Assembly (NCBI GenBank): GCA_030452985.1
Contig: JAKDLG010000013.1
Coordinates: 1 to 61,458, forward strand
Source of the DNA: Humibacillus sp.
GTDB lineage: Bacteria > Actinomycetota > Actinomycetes > Actinomycetales > Dermatophilaceae
Reading direction: 5' to 3'
DNA length: 61,458 bases
In this document: positions 1 to 8,060 of the stretch, piece after piece
How positions within the stretch are numbered: the stretch's first letter is position 1
Layout of the letters: the number at the start of each line of letters is the position of its first letter
Position numbers and translations under genes: made by a program
The notes under the pieces: generated by a model
Told to the model about the DNA's origin: nothing
Seen by the model: the letters and a program-made list of their open reading frames with translations, nothing else
Database searches by the model: none

Positions 1-153
1 CAGCAGACCGGTCGACACCAGCGGAAGCAGGGGCCGGTCCAGCCGCTCGTGGCCTTCGTCGATCAGGCGGTCGTAGGTCTCCTCCAGTTCGGGCTCGGCC
101 CGAGAGCCTTTCGGTGCAACGACGTCGCTGGAGTCACCGGACGGCTGGCTCAC
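1..153 (-). CDS. Formate/nitrite transporter family protein, N-terminal fragment
   Basis: The gene is cut by the window edge; only the first 51 residues are present, read from a GTG at 151-153. The visible part is a hydrophilic, acidic cytoplasmic leader followed by ELEETYDRLIDEGHERLDRP and the beginning of a hydrophobic stretch (LLPLVSTGLL). This arrangement matches actinobacterial FNT-family (FocA/NirC-like) channels, which have such a leader directly before the first membrane helix. The family moves formate, nitrite or related small anions across the cytoplasmic membrane. The assignment rests on the leader alone, so a different membrane protein with a similar leader is possible. The gene diverges from the LCP gene. 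Confidence 0.55.
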   Translation of the reverse strand, partial: MSQPSGDSSDVVAPKGSRAEPELEETYDRLIDEGHERLDRPLLPLVSTGLL

Positions 154-605
154 GTTCGGCGACCGGGCCTTGAAGACACTGAATTCATGACGGCACGGTA
201 ACCGTCAACGCTCGCGGATCTGAACACGGCCCATCAGAGGTGTCGTCCCAGCCGCCTGCCTGGGGCAGGGATGCTGCTCACCCTGGGGGTGTGTGCACAA
301 GCCGGCGGCGACGGCGTCGCCAGGTCAGCCTCACAGCCTGCCGGGGGGATGGAGTTCGCGACCCTCGCCGCAGACGGCAGCGCCGCCATCGACGTGGTGT
401 TCGACGTGAACGGTGCGACAGATCGGCGGCGGCTGACCTCGAGTTCTGCGTCGACTCGACGCAACCGGTCGAGTGGGCGCACTGGCGGGCGGGTGGCCGT
501 TCCCTACAATAGCCCTCGTTGCCGTTGACGAGCGCAGGCGTGAGGGGTCACGCGCCGCTGCTGTTCAGACTGGATGCCCTGTAGGCGAGAGCGCGGAAGG
601 ATCTC
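154..605. other. Intergenic region between divergent genes
   Basis: About 450 bases with no gene I can support. TACAAT at 505-510 could be a -10 element for the LCP gene, although no good -35 lies 16-18 bases upstream. A 59-codon frame from an ATG at 349 follows a G-run but ends in an arginine-rich tail unlike a real protein. Confidence 0.4.
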
Positions 606-2159
606 ATGGTCGACCCACCTGACGCACACGCCGGCACTCCGGCTGCGCCGCTCAGCCGGGACACGTTGCGCCGAGAGCTCCGATCGGAGTTTCGTCGCGC
701 GATGGGTCTGACGGCGCTCGGAACCGTCATGCCCGGCGCCGGGCTCACGCAGACCAGGAGCAACCGCCTGGGCTGGGGCGTTCTCGCGGTCGCGGTCATG
801 GGTGGGCTGGTGATCATCTACTACGTGACGAGCCAGGGCGTCACCGATGCTGCCCTGACTGTCGTGGCCAGTACGACGACCCTTCAGGCCGCGGCGATCG
901 TTCTCGTTGCCGTCGGGGTGCTGTGGTGCGCCACCATCGTGCTGACCGCGGTGCAGGCCCGCCCGGCCCGCCTCGACGCGCCGCGGACCCGGATGCTCGC
1001 CGTGTTCACGACTGTCATGGTGCTGGTCGTCGCGGCCGCCTCGGTCACCGCGGTTCAGTACGTCACCATCACCAAGGACACCGTCGCCCAGGTCTTCCAG
1101 ACGGCCCCTCCCGAGCCCGGCGCCACCCCGGCCGTCGTGGCAACCACGGGCGACGACCCCTGGGCTGACACCCCTCGGGTCAACATCCTGCTTCTCGGGT
1201 CGGATGCCGGAGTCGGCCGCGAGGGCACCCGCACCGACTCGATGATCGTCGCGAGCATCGACACCAAGAGCGGCAACGCCGTTCTGATCAGTCTGCCGCG
1301 CAACCTCCAGAACGTTCCGCTCGCCCCCGACAGCAAGCTGAGGAAGCTCTACCCCAGCGGTACCTACGGATCGCCGGTCTGCTTCCGGGCCCAGAGCGAC
1401 CCCGCCGACCAGTGCATGCTCAACGCCATCTGGACCGAGGTCGACCAGTACCAGAACGACCACCCCGGAACGTGGACGACACCGGTACCCGGCCGAGCCG
1501 AGACGAGGTCTGCCATTTCGCAGGTCATCGGCCTGAAGATCGACCAGACCGTCGTCATCGACCTCAAAGGCTTCCAACAGCTCATCGACGCGATGGGAGG
1601 CGTCGACATCAACGTCAAGCTCAGCGCCACCGGAACGCCGCTACCGATCGGTGGGCACGCTGACGGGCAGGGGAACATCACGGGAGTCACGGGATATCTC
1701 AAGCCGGGCCCCCAGCACCTCGATGGCTATCACGCGCTGTGGTACGCCCGTACCCGCGCCGCCGACACCGACGGCTACCGCCAGGCTCGCCAACGGTGCG
1801 TCGTGCAAGCCGTGGTGCGGCAAGTCAACCCAGCGTCAATGGTGGCGAAGTACCCAGAGATCGCGAAGATCGCGAAGAACAACATCTACACCGACATCCC
1901 CGCGCAGAGCCTGCCCGCCTTCGTGGAACTGGCCAAGCGGTTGCAGCACGGCAAGATCACGAACGTGTCGATCACCCCCGAAGACGGGTTCAACTCGGTG
2001 CGCCCCGACTACGACAAGATCCACCAGCTCATCGAGAAGGCCATCAAGCCGCCCAAGCCGAAGGCCGGTGGGAGCGCCAGCAAAACCCCCACCACGAGCA
2101 AGACGACCAGCACACCGGCCACCCCCAGCCCGACGGCCACGCCCTACTCACAGTGCTGA
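606..2159 (+). CDS. LCP (LytR-CpsA-Psr) family cell-wall polymer ligase
   Basis: This 517-residue membrane protein has three hydrophobic segments near residues 56-76, 94-117 and 129-152. An extracytoplasmic LCP domain starts at about residue 190 with PRVNILLLGSD, followed by TRTDSMIVASID and LISLPRN, and ends with the YARTRAADTDGYRQARQ block. These arginines and aspartates are the family's pyrophosphate and polyprenyl-binding residues. LCP enzymes transfer glycopolymers (arabinogalactan, teichoic acid or capsule-like polymers) from a lipid carrier to peptidoglycan outside the membrane. The C-terminus is a Lys/Pro/Thr-rich tail ending in Cys. The ATG follows GGAAGG at 595-600. It converges with cobK, leaving three bases between the two stop codons. 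The glycopolymer substrate cannot be told from sequence. Confidence 0.9.
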   Translation: MVDPPDAHAGTPAAPLSRDTLRRELRSEFRRAMGLTALGTVMPGAGLTQTRSNRLGWGVLAVAVMGGLVIIYYVTSQGVTDAALTVVASTTTLQAAAIVLVAVGVLWCATIVLTAVQARPARLDAPRTRMLAVFTTVMVLVVAAASVTAVQYVTITKDTVAQVFQTAPPEPGATPAVVATTGDDPWADTPRVNILLLGSDAGVGREGTRTDSMIVASIDTKSGNAVLISLPRNLQNVPLAPDSKLRKLYPSGTYGSPVCFRAQSDPADQCMLNAIWTEVDQYQNDHPGTWTTPVPGRAETRSAISQVIGLKIDQTVVIDLKGFQQLIDAMGGVDINVKLSATGTPLPIGGHADGQGNITGVTGYLKPGPQHLDGYHALWYARTRAADTDGYRQARQRCVVQAVVRQVNPASMVAKYPEIAKIAKNNIYTDIPAQSLPAFVELAKRLQHGKITNVSITPEDGFNSVRPDYDKIHQLIEKAIKPPKPKAGGSASKTPTTSKTTSTPATPSPTATPYSQC

Positions 2160-2162
2160 GCC

Positions 2163-2906
2163 CTACAGCCGGGCCAGCCACTCGTGGGCGGCCTCGACGG
2201 TGTCGACGACCGGCAGTCCCTCCGGCAGGGCAGGGCGACGCACGACGACCAAGGCGACATCGAGATCGGTGGCCGCCCGTAGCTTCGCCTCGGTCAGGGG
2301 CCCGCCGGAGTCCTTCGTCAACAACACGTCGATGCGTCGGCTTTGCATGAGGCCACGCTCGGCGGCAGCAGTGAACGGGCCCCGCGCCTGCAGCACCTCC
2401 CAGGTGGGCGGCACCGCCCAATCGGGCGGATCGACCACCCGGGCGAGCACGTAGCGGTCCTGCCAGCAGGCGAACTCAGCCAGCTGTTGGCGCCCTGTCG
2501 TGAGGAACGGTCGACGGTAGCGCTCGGCGGCCCCTCGGGCCTCACCCACGGAGTCAACCCATCGGAACGTCGAGGCCAGCTCGTGCGTCGACCAGCCCGA
2601 CCGCTGCAGTCGCAGCAGGGGCACCCCGGATGCCGTTGCAGCCAGGGCTGCGTGGCGGGTGATGTTCGCGGCGAAGGGGTGCGTCGCGTCGACCACCGCG
2701 CCGATCCCTGTCGTCGCAAGGTAGCTCGCCAAGCCCTCGGCGCCCCCGAACCCGCCGCTGCGCACCTCCCCCACCGGGAGGGCCGGGGCCGAAACGCGGC
2801 CGGCCAGGCTCGACACCACCGACCGACCCTCCCCCACGAGCAGCGCTGCGAGCGCGCGCGCCTCTCCCGTGCCGCCGAGCAGCAGCACCCTGTGGTCGGG
2901 GTTCAC
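2163..2906 (-). CDS. cobK: Precorrin-6A (cobalt-precorrin-6A) reductase
   Basis: CobK/CbiJ reduces the macrocycle of precorrin-6A with NAD(P)H during corrin ring synthesis for vitamin B12. The 247-residue protein opens with VLLLGGTGEARALAALL, the family's nucleotide-binding glycine motif, and carries the conserved DATHPFAANIT segment; the length is normal. The GTG at 2904-2906 is chosen because it begins directly before the Rossmann strand; an upstream extension would overlap the photoreceptor gene in another frame. It starts 10 bases after the stop of the MerR-B12 gene, so both are probably on one transcript. No other cob gene is visible here, so this is an isolated pathway gene whose expression may follow the B12-dependent light sensor. 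Confidence 0.88.
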   Translation of the reverse strand: MNPDHRVLLLGGTGEARALAALLVGEGRSVVSSLAGRVSAPALPVGEVRSGGFGGAEGLASYLATTGIGAVVDATHPFAANITRHAALAATASGVPLLRLQRSGWSTHELASTFRWVDSVGEARGAAERYRRPFLTTGRQQLAEFACWQDRYVLARVVDPPDWAVPPTWEVLQARGPFTAAAERGLMQSRRIDVLLTKDSGGPLTEAKLRAATDLDVALVVVRRPALPEGLPVVDTVEAAHEWLARL

Positions 2907-2916
2907 GGATGACGGC

Positions 2917-3894
2917 TCACGCAGGAACGCGCACGCGGCGCACGAGCTCGGCCACGGCAGAACCGATTCCGTGACCGAGGTGCACGGATCCCGACCCGAT
3001 GGCACCCTGTTGGCGACCACCGATCCCGATCACCATCCCCGGATGCGCCTCGCGCAACCGCTCGGCGATGACACTGGTGGGGGCGATGTCGATCTCTCGA
3101 GGCACCGCCATGACCACGGCCGCGGCACCCCGGGTCGTCACCGCCTCCACCCAGTCATCGGCCGGCAGATCGGCCCCGACGTAGACCGTGGCGAAGCCCG
3201 AGCGTCGAGCGGCAACAGCAAAGGCCAGCAGGCCGAGCTCGTGATGGGCACCGGGCGCCAGGCCGATGATGACAACCGGGCCGGAGCCGAGGTTCGACGC
3301 GGCTTCGTACGCTGCCGACAACCGGCCCTGCACCGCGTACGACACGAGGTGCTCACCGGCCACGCTGATCCGCCCGTCGGCCCAGGCCTCCCCGACACGC
3401 TGGAGCGCCGGCATGAGCCAGTCGTCGACGACGGTCTCGAACCGGCCGATGGCGAAGCGCGAGTCGAGCACCGCGGTAATGGCGTTGACGTCGAGCCGGC
3501 GAGCAGCGTCGACGAAGGCTTCGGTGTCCTCGGTGAACGAGGTGAAGACGGTCGAGGCCGGCAGGCCGGCGAACCCGTCGACGCGTGCCGACAGCGCGCC
3601 GTCAGGAGCCCCGACCCGGCGTGAGGGCGGCGGCAGCCCCGGCTCCCAGGGTCCGTCGGTCGTCAGCGTGTCCTGCGACAGCCGCGACAGCGTCTCGGCC
3701 GCCGCCTCCTTGGCCGACCATCCCTCGTTGACAAGGGAGTTCATGATGGCGAGCGCCCTCACATCGGCGTCGGAGTAGAGCCGGTAGCCACCGTCTGACC
3801 GTACCGGGTGCACGACGCCGTAACGACGCTCCCAGGCCCGCAGCGTCGCCACGCTGATGCCCGTCATCTCGGCCGCTCGCTTGATCGTGAACAC
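2917..3894 (-). CDS. CarH/LitR-type MerR regulator with B12-binding photoreceptor domain
   Basis: A 325-residue transcription factor. Residues 1-70 are a MerR winged-helix domain (FTIKRAAEMTGISVATLRAW). Residues of about 110-190 form the helical cap and 200-325 the Rossmann B12-binding domain. W171 is followed nine residues later by E181-H182, the W-x9-EH signature of CarH, where these residues cover the upper face of adenosylcobalamin. H218 in GAHHELG occupies the place of the lower axial ligand; the usual Glu two residues before it is Ala here. In CarH the dark tetramer represses and light breaks the Co-C bond and the tetramer. GTG start with AAGGAG upstream. It lies between the SRPBCC gene and cobK, divergent from a photolyase operon. 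Light sensing is inferred, but well supported by motif and context. Confidence 0.9.
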   Translation of the reverse strand: MFTIKRAAEMTGISVATLRAWERRYGVVHPVRSDGGYRLYSDADVRALAIMNSLVNEGWSAKEAAAETLSRLSQDTLTTDGPWEPGLPPPSRRVGAPDGALSARVDGFAGLPASTVFTSFTEDTEAFVDAARRLDVNAITAVLDSRFAIGRFETVVDDWLMPALQRVGEAWADGRISVAGEHLVSYAVQGRLSAAYEAASNLGSGPVVIIGLAPGAHHELGLLAFAVAARRSGFATVYVGADLPADDWVEAVTTRGAAAVVMAVPREIDIAPTSVIAERLREAHPGMVIGIGGRQQGAIGSGSVHLGHGIGSAVAELVRRVRVPA

Positions 3895-3971
3895 AGGCTG
3901 CTCCTTCCATGTCGGTCTTCGAGTCGGCCTCTGCCGCTGGACGCCGCTGGATGCCGCTCCCCTCGCGGCAC

Positions 3972-4400
3972 TCAGAGCTTCGTGAGCGCCTCCCGCAGGC
4001 CGGTCTCGGCCTCGTCGCCGAGCTTGCGCAGCGCGGGTGCCAGCAGGGGAGCCACGAACTTCGCGATCCCCTTGAACTCGAAGGCGGCCCGGTAGGTCAC
4101 CGTCGTGCGTTCGGACGAGCCTGACAGCGACATCGTGTCGTGGGCCACGACCGTCGCGTTCTCGCCGCGCAGCGCAAGCTTCTCGTTGGGGACGAACTCG
4201 TTGACCAGATAGTCGAGCTCGGTCTGACGACCGAGAAACTTTGAGACGTTGTGGTAGCGCGTGCCAACACCGCCGTCACCCGAGGTGCGCTCGGTGCGCA
4301 CCGTGCCGGGGTCCCAGTCGGTCGTGTGAGCGAAGTCGCTGAGGTAACCCCAGACCTGGTCGATGGGCCGGTCGACGGTCACCGTGCGGACGATCTCCAT
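3972..4400 (-). CDS. SRPBCC (START/polyketide-cyclase fold) family protein
   Basis: The 142-residue protein begins MEIVRTVTVDRPIDQVWGYL, typical of the SRPBCC helix-grip fold, continues with FAHTTDWDPGT and ends in an amphipathic C-terminal helix. Members bind hydrophobic ligands in a deep pocket; no catalytic residue can be named. The ATG at 4398-4400 has GGAG upstream. It is the first gene of the leftward operon, 77 bases before the photoreceptor gene, and its promoter lies in the operator region shared with the photolyase operon. SRPBCC proteins recur in light- and singlet-oxygen-induced clusters, so a role in lipid or carotenoid handling is a reasonable guess, not shown. Confidence 0.8.
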   Translation of the reverse strand: MEIVRTVTVDRPIDQVWGYLSDFAHTTDWDPGTVRTERTSGDGGVGTRYHNVSKFLGRQTELDYLVNEFVPNEKLALRGENATVVAHDTMSLSGSSERTTVTYRAAFEFKGIAKFVAPLLAPALRKLGDEAETGLREALTKL

Positions 4401-4404
4401 GGGT

Positions 4405-4445
4405 TCTCCAAACCTTTGACATACCTTGGACAGCCACCTTACGCT
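4405..4445. promoter_or_regulatory. Divergent promoter with 11-bp-phased TnnACA sites (probable CarH operator)
   Basis: TTGACA (4416-4421) and TGGACA (4427-4432) both fit TnnACA and start exactly 11 bases apart. Degenerate versions occupy the same phase on either side (TCTCCA at 4405, CTTACG at 4438). TTGACA can also serve as a rightward -35 with TACGCT (4440-4445) as -10 at 18 bases. The known CarH operator is a set of 11-bp direct repeats overlapping a -35 box, which fits. Rightward transcripts would carry a 5' leader of about 165 bases. Confidence 0.6.
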
Positions 4446-4615
4446 GTGAACGAGCGCTGGACAATCGAACCCCGTCATCGACGATCGCCGCGAGGCCCAT
4501 CTCGCCCCCATCTGCCCAATCTGTCTGGCGGTCCGCACCGAACCACCGACATCGCTGACCCACCGTGGTCAACGGCCCACACCCGTCTAGAACGACCCAC
4601 CCTCAGGAGGCCTCG

Positions 4616-5926
4616 GTGACCAGCACGACCAACCCCGACGACAGCGCCGACACCACTGCGCCGCCGCCGGCCGGTCGGCCCACGGCCGCGGTCATCGGCG
4701 GCGGCATCTCGGGGCTGACCGCCGCCCACGTGCTGAGCCGCACCCACGAGGTCACCCTCTTTGAGGCGGACGACCGCATCGGCGGCCACGCCCACACCCA
4801 CGACGTCACCTCGGCCGGCCGGTCGCTGCGCATCGACAGCGGCTTCATCGTGCACAACGAGCGCACCTACCCGCACCTGCTGCGCCTCTTCGCCGAGCTC
4901 GAGGTGCCCACCCAGCCGACCGAGATGAGCATGAGCATCGCCTGTGCGGGCTGCGGGCTGCAGTACGCCGGCGGTCGCGGCGCCGCCGCCGTGTTCGCCC
5001 AGCCGTGGCGGGCCGCCGACCCGCGCTTCGTGCGCCTGCTCACCGAGGTGCCGCGCTTCCACAAGGCGGCCCGCAGCCTGCTCGACGACGAGTCGACCGA
5101 CCCCACCTGGGGCGAGTTCCTCGCCGCCCAGAAGTTCTCGACCTACTTCGTGCGCCACTTCGCCGTGCCCCTCGTGGCCTGCGTCTGGTCGTGCGGTGAC
5201 CTCGACGCCGCCTCCTACCCGGCGCGCCACCTCTTCCGCTTCCTCGACCACCACGGCATGCTCACCGTCGGCGGTTCGCCCACCTGGCGCACCGTCACCG
5301 GCGGCTCGGCCACCTACGTCGACAAGCTCGTCGAGCGCCTGGGCGACGTGCGCCGGCAGAGCCGCGTGCAGGCGGTGACGCGGCACGCCGACGGGGTCGA
5401 CGTGCGGGTCGAGGGTGGCGCCGACCGAACCTTCGACAAGGCCGTCGTGGCCACGCACGCCGACCAGGCCCTCGACCTGCTCGTCGATGCGACCCCCGAC
5501 GAGAAGACCGACCTCGCTGCGATCCGCTACTCCCGCAACCCGACCTGGTTGCACCGTGACAGCTCGGTGCTGCCCAGCAGGCAACGGGCCAAGGCGTCGT
5601 GGAACTACCGCATGACCGCCTGCGACGCCCCGGCGCCCGACGTGATGGTCAGCTACTGGATGAACCGGCTGCACGGCATCCAGGGCGCCGACGACCACGT
5701 GGTCACCCTCAACCCGGAGGGCCACGTCGACCCGTCAACCGTTATTGCGAAGATGTCCTACGACCACCCGATCTTCACGACGGATGCCGTGACAGCGGCG
5801 GCCCGCCTGCGACAGGGCGGGGGCGACCGCCTCGCCTTCGCCGGGGCGCACCTCGGCTGGGGCTTCCACGAAGACGGCTGCCGCTCCGGCGTCGAGGCCG
5901 CCGAGTCGCTCGGAGCGCGCTGGTGA
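4616..5926 (+). CDS. FAD-dependent amine oxidase-like oxidoreductase of a lipid-modification cluster
   Basis: A 436-residue flavoprotein. After a Pro/Thr-rich leader, AVIGGGISGLTAAHVLS is the FAD-binding dinucleotide fold, followed by the E-A-D-D-R-IGGHAHT block of the amine-oxidase/phytoene-desaturase superfamily; WGFHEDGCRSG near the C-terminus is the second FAD contact. The GTG at 4616 is preceded by AGGAGG (4605-4610). It is the first gene of the rightward operon and overlaps the DUF1365 gene by four bases (GTGA). Homologues are regularly found beside DUF1365 and cyclopropane-fatty-acid-synthase-like methyltransferases, suggesting oxidation or desaturation of membrane acyl chains after methylation. 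Substrate is inferred only from this neighbourhood. Confidence 0.85.
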   Translation: MTSTTNPDDSADTTAPPPAGRPTAAVIGGGISGLTAAHVLSRTHEVTLFEADDRIGGHAHTHDVTSAGRSLRIDSGFIVHNERTYPHLLRLFAELEVPTQPTEMSMSIACAGCGLQYAGGRGAAAVFAQPWRAADPRFVRLLTEVPRFHKAARSLLDDESTDPTWGEFLAAQKFSTYFVRHFAVPLVACVWSCGDLDAASYPARHLFRFLDHHGMLTVGGSPTWRTVTGGSATYVDKLVERLGDVRRQSRVQAVTRHADGVDVRVEGGADRTFDKAVVATHADQALDLLVDATPDEKTDLAAIRYSRNPTWLHRDSSVLPSRQRAKASWNYRMTACDAPAPDVMVSYWMNRLHGIQGADDHVVTLNPEGHVDPSTVIAKMSYDHPIFTTDAVTAAARLRQGGGDRLAFAGAHLGWGFHEDGCRSGVEAAESLGARW

Positions 5927-6699
5927 CCGCCGTACGACACGAGAGCGCCCCCCACTCCAGCAAAGCCCCTGGGGTTCGGGTCGACCCGCCGGCCCTCCCG
6001 GCGCTCATCGACGGCACCGTCACCCACACGCGCCGGGCCCCGCTGACCAACACCTTCACCAACGCCCACTACCAATGGCTCGTCGACGTCGACAAGCTTC
6101 CGCGATTCCGTTGGCCGCTCAGCCTGTTCGCCGGCTTCGACGCTGGTGACCACCTCGACTCGGGGCGTCTCGGAGGCGGCCTACGAGGTGACGTCGAGCG
6201 GTTCCTCGAGGCTCGCGGTGTCACGCTCACCCCTGATGACCGCGTGCTCATGCTCGCCAACGCCAGGGTGCTCGGCCACGTCTTCGACCCGCTCACCGTC
6301 TTCTGGTGTGTGCGGCCCGACAACACCGTCGTCGCCGTTGTCTTCGAGGTGCACAACACCTACGGCGAGCGCCACGCCTACCTGCTCGACCTCGACGAGA
6401 CCGGCGGCACGAGTATCGACAAGGCGTTCTACGTCTCGCCGTTCAACGACGTGTCGGGCACGTACGCCGTTCAGCTCGGTCTGCGACCGAGCCGCGTGAC
6501 CGTGTCGGTGCGCCTCGAGCGCGACGGCGAACGCATCCTCTCCGCGGCGACCACCGGGGTACCGGTCGCCGCCACCCCCCAGACCCTCACCACCCTGATC
6601 CGCCGCCACGGGCTCATGACCCAGCGCGTGACAGCACTCATCCGACTTCACGGCATCCGACTCTGGTTGCGCCGACTACCCGTGATGCCCCGCCCATAA
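5923..6699 (+). CDS. DUF1365 family protein
   Basis: The 258-residue protein starts at a GTG overlapping the preceding stop as GTGA, which implies translational coupling. Family landmarks are TVTHTRRAP near the start, LANARVLGHVFDPLTVFW in the middle and DKAFYVSPFNDVSGTY. No enzymatic activity is known to me for DUF1365. It almost always sits between an FAD oxidoreductase and a cyclopropane-fatty-acid-synthase-like enzyme, as here, and is thought to act in the same lipid modification. It has no clear membrane helix or signal peptide, so it is probably cytoplasmic. Confidence 0.85.
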   Translation: MTAVRHESAPHSSKAPGVRVDPPALPALIDGTVTHTRRAPLTNTFTNAHYQWLVDVDKLPRFRWPLSLFAGFDAGDHLDSGRLGGGLRGDVERFLEARGVTLTPDDRVLMLANARVLGHVFDPLTVFWCVRPDNTVVAVVFEVHNTYGERHAYLLDLDETGGTSIDKAFYVSPFNDVSGTYAVQLGLRPSRVTVSVRLERDGERILSAATTGVPVAATPQTLTTLIRRHGLMTQRVTALIRLHGIRLWLRRLPVMPRP

Positions 6700-6719
6700 C
6701 ACTCGAAGGAGGCCGTCCG

Positions 6720-8060
6720 ATGACCGCCACCCTGCCAGCCAACCTGCCAACCAACCTGCCAACCAACCTGCCCGCCAGGCTGCCCAGCAACATGACCCAG
6801 CCGATCTGCCTGCGGCGCCCCGCCCTTCGCGTGCTCTGCCTCCGCGCGCGGATGGCTCGCAGCATCCTGGCCCAGGTCACCTCACGCGTGCCCATCGACA
6901 TGCTGCTGCCCGACGGTTCGACCCTCAACGGGGTGCCCGCCACGGGCGACCGGCCGGCCCTGCAGATCGTGCGCCCGACCGCCCTGTTCGAGCGGCTGGC
7001 TCACCACCCGAAGATCGGCATCGGTGAGGCCTACATGGCCGGCGACTGGAAGGCCGCCGAGGGCACCGACCTCGCGGCCGTGCTGACGCCCTTCGCCGAG
7101 CGCATGACCACCGCGTTCCCGCCCAGCCTGCTGCGGCTGCGCGGCGTCGTCGACCGGCGCATCCCGATGGCCCAGCGCAACTCGCTGCTCGGCTCGCGCA
7201 AGAACATTGAGGCGCACTACGACCTCAGCAACGAGATGTTCCACCACTTCCTCGACGAGACGATGAGCTACAGCTCGGCCCTCTTCGACCACTCAGAGTA
7301 CGCCGCTCCCGTGGCGGAGCAGCCCTTCGAGGAGGCGCAGCTGCGCAAGGTGCATGCCATCCTCGACCAGGCGCGCGTCACAGCCGGCAGCCGGGTGCTC
7401 GAGATCGGCACCGGGTGGGGCACGCTCGCGATCGAGGCGGCCCGACGCGGAGCTCAGGTGACCAGCGTGACCCTGTCACGCGAGCAGGCGGCTCTGGCCG
7501 CCGAGCGGGTCTCCGCCGAGGGCCTGGGCCACCTGGTCGACATCCGCATCCAGGACTACCGCGAGGTCGACGGCGAGTTCGACGCCGTCGTCAGCGTCGA
7601 GATGATCGAGGCGGTCGGCGAGGAGTACTGGCCCGAGTACTTCCGCACCATCGAGGAGCGCCTCGCGCCCGGTGGCGTCGCGGCGGTGCAGGCCATCCTC
7701 ATGTCGCACGAGCGCCTGCTCGCCACCAAGCACTCGTACGGCTGGATCCAGAAGCACATCTTCCCGGGCGGCCTGATCCCGAGCCTGCAGTCCATCGACG
7801 AGACCACCAGCGCCCACACCGGCCTGCGCGTCACCGAGGTGAACGAGTTCGGCCACGACTACGCCGAGACCCTGCGCCGTTGGCGCGACCGGTTCCTGGC
7901 GAGCTGGCCCGAGGTGCGCGCGCTCGGTTTCGACGAGACGTTCCGCCGCAAGTGGGAGTTCTACCTCGCCTACTGCGAGGCGGGCTTCGGCACCGGTTAC
8001 CTCGACGTCGCGCAGATCCGGCTCGAGCGCGACGGCGCCTCATCGGCCAGAATGGCCTGA
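6720..8060 (+). CDS. Cyclopropane-fatty-acyl-phospholipid synthase-like SAM methyltransferase
   Basis: A 446-residue member of the CFA/mycolic-acid cyclopropane synthase family. These enzymes use S-adenosylmethionine to add a methylene or methyl group to a double bond of phospholipid acyl chains at the inner membrane face. NIEAHYDLSNEMF (from about residue 172) and the SAM site VLEIGTGWGTLAIEA (about 226-240) are visible, with SVEMIEAVGEEYW further on. AAGGAGG precedes the ATG. It starts 20 bases after DUF1365 and its stop overlaps the photolyase start by one base. Product could be cyclopropane, methyl-branched or furan fatty acid; the adjacent oxidoreductase makes a multi-step modification likely. 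The N-terminus has a short repeat (6741-6776). Confidence 0.88.
   Translation: MTATLPANLPTNLPTNLPARLPSNMTQPICLRRPALRVLCLRARMARSILAQVTSRVPIDMLLPDGSTLNGVPATGDRPALQIVRPTALFERLAHHPKIGIGEAYMAGDWKAAEGTDLAAVLTPFAERMTTAFPPSLLRLRGVVDRRIPMAQRNSLLGSRKNIEAHYDLSNEMFHHFLDETMSYSSALFDHSEYAAPVAEQPFEEAQLRKVHAILDQARVTAGSRVLEIGTGWGTLAIEAARRGAQVTSVTLSREQAALAAERVSAEGLGHLVDIRIQDYREVDGEFDAVVSVEMIEAVGEEYWPEYFRTIEERLAPGGVAAVQAILMSHERLLATKHSYGWIQKHIFPGGLIPSLQSIDETTSAHTGLRVTEVNEFGHDYAETLRRWRDRFLASWPEVRALGFDETFRRKWEFYLAYCEAGFGTGYLDVAQIRLERDGASSARMA
6741..6776 (+). repeat. In-frame tandem 12-bp repeat, three units
   Basis: Two perfect copies of AACCTGCCAACC and a third ending CCCGCC encode the repeated peptide NLPT at the extreme N-terminus of the methyltransferase. 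The unit length keeps the frame, so copy number could vary without loss of the protein. Confidence 0.85.

Noticed and set aside
240..528. Small protein genes upstream of the LCP gene
   Set aside because: Several overlapping frames with Arg/Ser-rich ends and no consistent start; not distinguishable from chance.
504..1577. A 357-codon minus-strand frame opposite the LCP gene
   Set aside because: Composition rich in Gly, Arg and Asp without any domain, and the plus strand encodes a complete LCP protein.
4446..4615. Cobalamin riboswitch in the long leader of the light operon
   Set aside because: No B12-box-like sequence or recognisable riboswitch core is visible here or before cobK.
7415..8060. 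Long open frames antisense or out of frame with the fatty-acid methyltransferase, photolyase and other genes
   Set aside because: High GC keeps shadow frames open; they are rich in Arg, Pro and Ala, lack motifs and overlap genes with clear families.
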